A stretch of DNA of 64,000 nt, taken from assembly GCF_037198315.1 (NCBI RefSeq), contig NZ_CP144913.1, positions 1,364,001 through 1,428,000 of the forward strand, read 5' to 3'. This document shows positions 60,297 through 64,000 of this stretch, piece after piece. Positions within the stretch are counted from its first letter, which is position 1. Every line of letters begins with the position of its first letter. Origin of the DNA: Janibacter sp. A1S7 (GTDB lineage: Bacteria > Actinomycetota > Actinomycetes > Actinomycetales > Dermatophilaceae). The position numbers were made by a program, and so were the translations under genes. The notes beneath the pieces are model-generated. The model had not been told where the DNA came from and made no database searches. It saw only the letters and a list, made by a program, of their open reading frames with translations.

Positions 60297-62087
60297 TCAG
60301 CTGCCGTAGAGGCTGTCCACCGCTTCGACGTAGTCGCGCATGATGACGTTGCGCTTGAGCTTCATCGACGGGGTGAGGGTGCCGTTCTCCTCGGTGAAGT
60401 CCTCGTCGAGGACGGTGAACTTGCGGATCGACTCGGCCTTGGACACGGCCTTGTTCGCCTCGTCGACCGCGCCCTGGATCTCGGCGAGCACCGTCTCGTT
60501 GGTCCGTGCCTGCTCGACGGTGAGGGAACCCAGGCCGTGGTTGTCGGCCCAGCCGGGCAGCATCTCCTCGTCGAGGGTGACCAGCGCGGCGATGAACGGC
60601 TTGCCGTCACCGACGACGAGGCACTGGCTGATGATCGGGTGCGCCTTGAGCCGGTCCTCGAGCACGGCCGGAGCGACGTTCTTGCCGCCCGCGGTCACGA
60701 GGATCTCCTTCTTGCGTCCGGTGATCTTCAGGTAGCCGTCCTCGTCCAGCTCGCCCAGGTCTCCGGTGTGGAACCAGCCGTCCTTGAGCGCCTCGAGGGT
60801 GGCCTCCTCGTTGTCGTGATAGCCACGCAGGACGTTCAGACCCTTGATCATGATTTCGCCGTCGTCGGCGACCCGGATGGTCACGCCCGGCAGCGGTGGG
60901 CCGACGGTACCGATCTTGACCTTCTCCGGGATGTTGACCGTCGCCGGGGCAGTGGTCTCGGTCAGGCCGTAGCCCTCGAGGATCGTCACGCCGATGCCAC
61001 GGAAGAAGTGCCCCAGTCGGGTCCCGAGCGGCGCGCCACCGGAGACCGCGTACTCGACCTTGTTGCCCATCTTCGCGCGCAGCTTGCTGTAGACGAGCGT
61101 GTCGAAGACACGGTGCAGGACCTTGACCTTCAGCGGGACCGAGCCGCTGTCCTGACCCTCGGACCACGCGATGGCGGTCTCGGCGGCCTTGGCGAAGATC
61201 GTGCCCTTGCCGTCTGCGGTCGCCTGCTCGTTGGCCTTGTTGAAGATCTTCTCGAACACGCGCGGCACGGCGAGGATGAAGGTGGGCCTGAAGGACTGGA
61301 AGTCGTCGAGGATGTTGGCGATGTCGGCGCTGTGGCCCATGCGACGGTTCGCCGCAACGGCCAGCACCTCGATGAAGCGGGCGAAGACGTGGGCGAGCGG
61401 CAGGAAGAGCAGCGTGGACGCGTCGTCCTTGTTGAGCACGTCGCCGAGCTTGGCGATGGCGTTCTCCGCGAGGCCGAGGAAGTTGTCGTGCGTCAGCTCG
61501 CATCCCTTGGGGCGACCGGTCGTTCCGGAGGTGTAGATGATCGTCGCGACGGAGTCGCGCTGCCGTCCGGCGATCCGGGCCTCGAGGTCCTCGTCGCTGA
61601 TCGTCGAGCCGGCCTCGACGAGCTGGTCCAGGTCACCCTTGTCGATGACCCACAGCTCGTCGACGCCGTCGAGGTGGCCGCGCGCCTCCGCGGCCACGTC
61701 CTCGTGCTTGGCCGTCTCGACGACGATGAAGCGCGTGCCGGAGTCCTTGACGATCCACTCGACCTGCTCGACTGAGCTCGTCTCGTAGACCGGCACGGGA
61801 ACGCCACCGGCGGTCCACGTCGCGAAGTCCAGCAGGGTCCACTCGTAGCGGGTGCGGGCCATGATGGCCAGACGGTCGCCGGGCTCGAGCCCGGCGGCGA
61901 TCAGGCCCTTGGCGAGGCCGCGGACGTCATGGTTGAACTGTGCGGCGGTCACATCACGCCACGTACCCTGCTCCTTGATGGTGAAGGAAACCCGCTGCGG
62001 TTCCTTCGCCGCGTTCCGTCCCGGCAGGTCCGCCAAGGAGTCGGTGGGGTCGCCCTCGATGAGTCGAGGCATCGCGCTGTCGTTCAC
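60297..62087 (-). CDS. Long-chain fatty acid-CoA ligase (FadD15-like)
   Basis: A 596-aa ANL enzyme of the long-chain ACS type. IIYTSGTTGRPKGCELTH is the P-loop, GYGLTETTAPATV the core motif, WFHTGDLGELDEDGYLKITG the hinge, and TPSMKLKR the C-terminal Lys block. M. tuberculosis FadD15 (Rv2187) occupies the same place. The GTG at 62087 (GGAGA 6 nt upstream) is preferred to the upstream in-frame ATG. Makes acyl-CoA for lipid use. Confidence 0.9.
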   Translation of the reverse strand: MNDSAMPRLIEGDPTDSLADLPGRNAAKEPQRVSFTIKEQGTWRDVTAAQFNHDVRGLAKGLIAAGLEPGDRLAIMARTRYEWTLLDFATWTAGGVPVPVYETSSVEQVEWIVKDSGTRFIVVETAKHEDVAAEARGHLDGVDELWVIDKGDLDQLVEAGSTISDEDLEARIAGRQRDSVATIIYTSGTTGRPKGCELTHDNFLGLAENAIAKLGDVLNKDDASTLLFLPLAHVFARFIEVLAVAANRRMGHSADIANILDDFQSFRPTFILAVPRVFEKIFNKANEQATADGKGTIFAKAAETAIAWSEGQDSGSVPLKVKVLHRVFDTLVYSKLRAKMGNKVEYAVSGGAPLGTRLGHFFRGIGVTILEGYGLTETTAPATVNIPEKVKIGTVGPPLPGVTIRVADDGEIMIKGLNVLRGYHDNEEATLEALKDGWFHTGDLGELDEDGYLKITGRKKEILVTAGGKNVAPAVLEDRLKAHPIISQCLVVGDGKPFIAALVTLDEEMLPGWADNHGLGSLTVEQARTNETVLAEIQGAVDEANKAVSKAESIRKFTVLDEDFTEENGTLTPSMKLKRNVIMRDYVEAVDSLYGS

Positions 62088-62276
62088 GAGTTCTCCTTCG
62101 TTCGCCGTCCGGGCCAACCGTGCCCAGGGTTGTTCGGGATCGTGAGCGAGCCTACCGCCGCGCCGAGCACCGGCTCGGGGGCGCTGGCGGTGACGAGGGC
62201 CATATGTGGCTGTCGTCCGCGCGGCCCGTCACACTGGTCGGTGCCCATCGGTCACCCACCAGACGAAGGAGCTGCC

Positions 62277-62633
62277 GTGCGCGTCAGGAGCACTCCGGTC
62301 GTCGACGTCGTCGACGAGACCTTCGTGCGCGCCGAGCCGCTGACGGTCCGGGCGGAACTGGAGGAGCCGGGCGTGCTCGACCGGCTCTGGCCGGGTCTGC
62401 GGCTCGAGGTCGCGCAGGACCGGGGTGCGAAGGGGGTGCGCTGGTGGACCCGCGGCGAGGTCGCCGGGCGGGCGGAGATCTGGTTGGAGGAGGTGCCGGG
62501 CGGCACGATCGTCCACCACTTCGTCCACGGGGAGCGGCAGTCCGCGTCCCGTCGGTGGGAGGCGCGCCACCGTCGTCGGTGGAAGAGTGGGATCCACGGG
62601 ATCAAGGACCGGCTCGAGGGTCGTACGCGATAG
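62277..62633 (+). CDS. Polyketide cyclase/SRPBCC-like small protein
   Basis: A 118-aa protein: VRVRSTPVVDVVDETFVRA, then a beta-rich middle (RGEVAGRAEIWLEE) and a basic helix at the C-terminus. It matches the position and size of M. tuberculosis Rv2186c. It probably has a truncated helix-grip fold. GTG at 62277 with GAAGGAG 5 nt upstream. The TAG stop doubles as the start of the next promoter's TAGTCT. Confidence 0.65.
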   Translation: MRVRSTPVVDVVDETFVRAEPLTVRAELEEPGVLDRLWPGLRLEVAQDRGAKGVRWWTRGEVAGRAEIWLEEVPGGTIVHHFVHGERQSASRRWEARHRRRWKSGIHGIKDRLEGRTR

Positions 62634-62636
62634 TCT
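62631..62636 (+). promoter_or_regulatory. -10 box, leaderless promoter of SRPBCC gene
   Basis: TAGTCT overlaps the previous gene's TAG stop and ends 7 nt before the ATG at 62644. Confidence 0.5.
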
Positions 62637-62643
62637 TCCCGCC

Positions 62644-63090
62644 ATGGCCGACAGCACCCGCTCCAGCATCGTCGTCGACGCAGCCGCAGGAGACGTCCTC
62701 GACATCATCGCCGACCTCGAGGCCTACCCGGAGTGGATCACGGAGTTCACGGCCGTGGAGATCCTCACCGAGGACGGTGACGGGTGGCCCGACCAGGCGC
62801 AGTTCACCCTCGACGCCGGCCCCATCAAGGACACCTACACCCTCAAGTACCTCTGGGACGTCGAGGAGGACGGCCAGGGTGAGGTCTCGTGGAGTCTGAT
62901 CGAGGCCTCCGTGCTCAAGGCGATGGACGGTTCCTACACCCTCACCTCCACTCCGGACGGTGGGACGGAGGTCGTCTACGACCTGACCGTCGACATCAAG
63001 GTGCCGATGCTGGGCATGCTCAAGCGCAAGGCGGAGAAGGTCATCGTGGACTCCGCCCTGCGCGACCTCAAGAAGCGCGCCGAGGTCTGA
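62644..63090 (+). CDS. SRPBCC (START-like) family protein
   Basis: A 148-aa helix-grip protein: SSIVVDAAAGDVLDIIADLE AYPEW at the N-terminus is the polyketide-cyclase/dehydrase opening, and the final helix is LKRKAEKVIVDSALRDLKKR. It matches M. tuberculosis TB16.3 (Rv2185c). It binds a hydrophobic ligand in a deep cavity; ligand unknown. The ArsA-like gene starts 8 bp later. Confidence 0.82.
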   Translation: MADSTRSSIVVDAAAGDVLDIIADLEAYPEWITEFTAVEILTEDGDGWPDQAQFTLDAGPIKDTYTLKYLWDVEEDGQGEVSWSLIEASVLKAMDGSYTLTSTPDGGTEVVYDLTVDIKVPMLGMLKRKAEKVIVDSALRDLKKRAEV

Positions 63091-63097
63091 TCGGCCC

Positions 63098-64000
63098 GTG
63101 CGTGCACATCTCGTCGTCGGTGGGGGCGAGCATGCCGCCACGGTGACGGACCGCGTCGCCGCAAGCATCCCCCTTCGCCCGGCCGTCCGCAGCCACCGGG
63201 CCGCCGCAGAGGGCTCCGACCCCGTGCTCGAGGCCATCGCGCACTACCTGGACCGCCTGCTCGCCGCTCTGGACCTGCCTGCGCCCGTCGTCGCCGACCT
63301 CGTCGGCCGGTTGCTGCCCGCGGAGCTGGCGACGCTCCTGCGTCTGGCGCGCTCGCTCGACCAGGCCGAGGTCGACGACCACGGGATCGTCGCCACGGTC
63401 GACATCGAGGTGGCCCGCCTGCTCGACCTGCCGCAGCGGGTGGCCCGTGCCTTCGCGGCCTTCGTACCGGTCGTCGCCCGCTGGGAGGTACTCGTCGCGC
63501 CAGAGGGCGTGGGCAACCTGCCCGCACCGGAGCCACCCGTCCTCACTGCCCTGCGCGAGGGCGCGGATTTGCTGGAGCGCCTCGATGCCGCGCTCGCCGA
63601 CCCCGAGGTGACCGCCGTGCACCTCGCGCCGCCGGACGGGCCCGTCGGGGCGGCCCGCCGCGCCGACGCAGAGGTACTGCTGGCGCTCATGGGCCGCACG
63701 CTCACCGCCGTCCACCCCGGCGGTGGCTCCGGCGTGGAGCACCTCCCGGCATCACCGACCGAGGATCTCCCGTCCCTCGAGCGGCGCGGCGAGGAGTGGT
63801 TGCTGCACATCGGCCTGCCGGGAGTGCGGGCCGCCGACCTCGACCTGGTGCGCCACGACGACGAACTCGTCCTCGGCTGTGCCGGACGCACGCGTCGGGT
63901 GCTGTTGCCGTCGGTTCTACGCCGGTGCGACATCGGTCGCGCCGGTGTGGCCGCGGGCGTGCTCACGCTCACCATGACTCCTGATGAGAGGGTGTGGCCC
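63098..64000 (+). CDS. ArsA-like protein without P-loop, 5' part
   Basis: A frame open from GTG 63098 to the window edge (301 codons, no stop). The C-terminal portion LHIGLPGVRAADLDLVRH, then ELVLGCAGRTRRVLLPSVLRR looks like the HSP20-like domain that ends actinobacterial ArsA-family ATPases, and synteny with Rv2184c agrees. The expected N-terminal Walker A (GKGGVGKTT type) is absent; MRAHLVVGGGEHAATV stands in its place, and the region before the HSP20-like part is too short for a full ATPase. Probably a degenerate, non-ATP-binding member; stop lies outside. Confidence 0.55.
   Translation, partial: MRAHLVVGGGEHAATVTDRVAASIPLRPAVRSHRAAAEGSDPVLEAIAHYLDRLLAALDLPAPVVADLVGRLLPAELATLLRLARSLDQAEVDDHGIVATVDIEVARLLDLPQRVARAFAAFVPVVARWEVLVAPEGVGNLPAPEPPVLTALREGADLLERLDAALADPEVTAVHLAPPDGPVGAARRADAEVLLALMGRTLTAVHPGGGSGVEHLPASPTEDLPSLERRGEEWLLHIGLPGVRAADLDLVRHDDELVLGCAGRTRRVLLPSVLRRCDIGRAGVAAGVLTLTMTPDERVWP

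Noticed and set aside
1..64000. CGAAGGGGG as a strongly polar FtsK-type (KOPS) signal
   Set aside because: The split of about 16 to 12 between strands shows no clear polarity in this window; a genome-wide plot would be needed to revive the idea.

Overview
The window is about 70% G+C and reads as the chromosome of an actinobacterium, probably a Janibacter-like member of the Intrasporangiaceae/Dermatophilaceae. Evidence: the actinobacterial QcrCAB-CtaCDEF respiratory set with a diheme cytochrome c, a DinB-like enzyme of the mycothiol-dependent type, DUF4191 and DUF3043 membrane proteins, and a GlnR box upstream of glnA. Many genes start 6-8 nt after a TANNNT box with no ribosome binding site, which points to leaderless mRNAs. 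I see no prophage, insertion sequence, CRISPR array, rRNA or tRNA. From memory, the backbone follows the Mycobacterium tuberculosis order from about Rv2184c (ArsA-like) to Rv2220 (glnA1), with accessory genes inserted.

Layout. 1-9.5 kb is accessory metabolism: the end of a sulfatase-like enzyme, an acyl-CoA synthetase, a CoA-transferase, a uronate-dehydrogenase-like SDR, a DUF4236 protein, and a tetR-lhgO / gcdH module for L-2-hydroxyglutarate and glutaryl-CoA. 9.6-12.5 kb holds a DksA-like zinc-finger protein, a 58-aa ORF and a secreted SpoIID protein with three SLH repeats. 12.7-31.7 kb is the glnA-lipA-lipB-sucB-lpdA-pepA-gcvT block: lipoate synthesis next to the lipoyl-dependent enzymes that use it. 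Inserted here are an OatA-like acyltransferase, an S51 peptidase and a membrane Ser/Thr kinase.

31.8-43 kb mixes a DUF3043 protein, a dipeptidase, redox and detoxification genes (aldo-keto reductase, macrodomain, quinone oxidoreductase, glutathionyl-hydroquinone-reductase-like GST, DinB-like enzyme), nadA, glycerate kinase, erpA, adenosine kinase and aat. 43-55 kb is respiration: ctaCDF on the plus strand and ctaE-qcrCAB on the minus strand, separated by an L,D-transpeptidase, a small zinc metallopeptidase and an MFS exporter. 55-64 kb has a receiver-like protein coupled to trpD, an AsnC-type sensor domain, a DnaQ-UvrC fusion, DUF2332, a Cys-rich small protein, a FadD15-like ligase, two SRPBCC-type proteins and an ArsA-like protein running off the window.

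The most interesting signal is non-coding. Two intergenic elements of about 110 nt (28674-28781 minus; 48819-48928 plus) share a CCCTTGGCGC box and the same three-stem fold, with compensatory base changes between the copies. This is what a structured RNA family looks like. Also notable: a dispersed CGAAGGGGG oligomer (about 28 copies in all contexts), a cysteine-desulfurase homologue without its PLP lysine, an ArsA-like protein without a P-loop, and a 29-aa leader ORF coupled to erpA.
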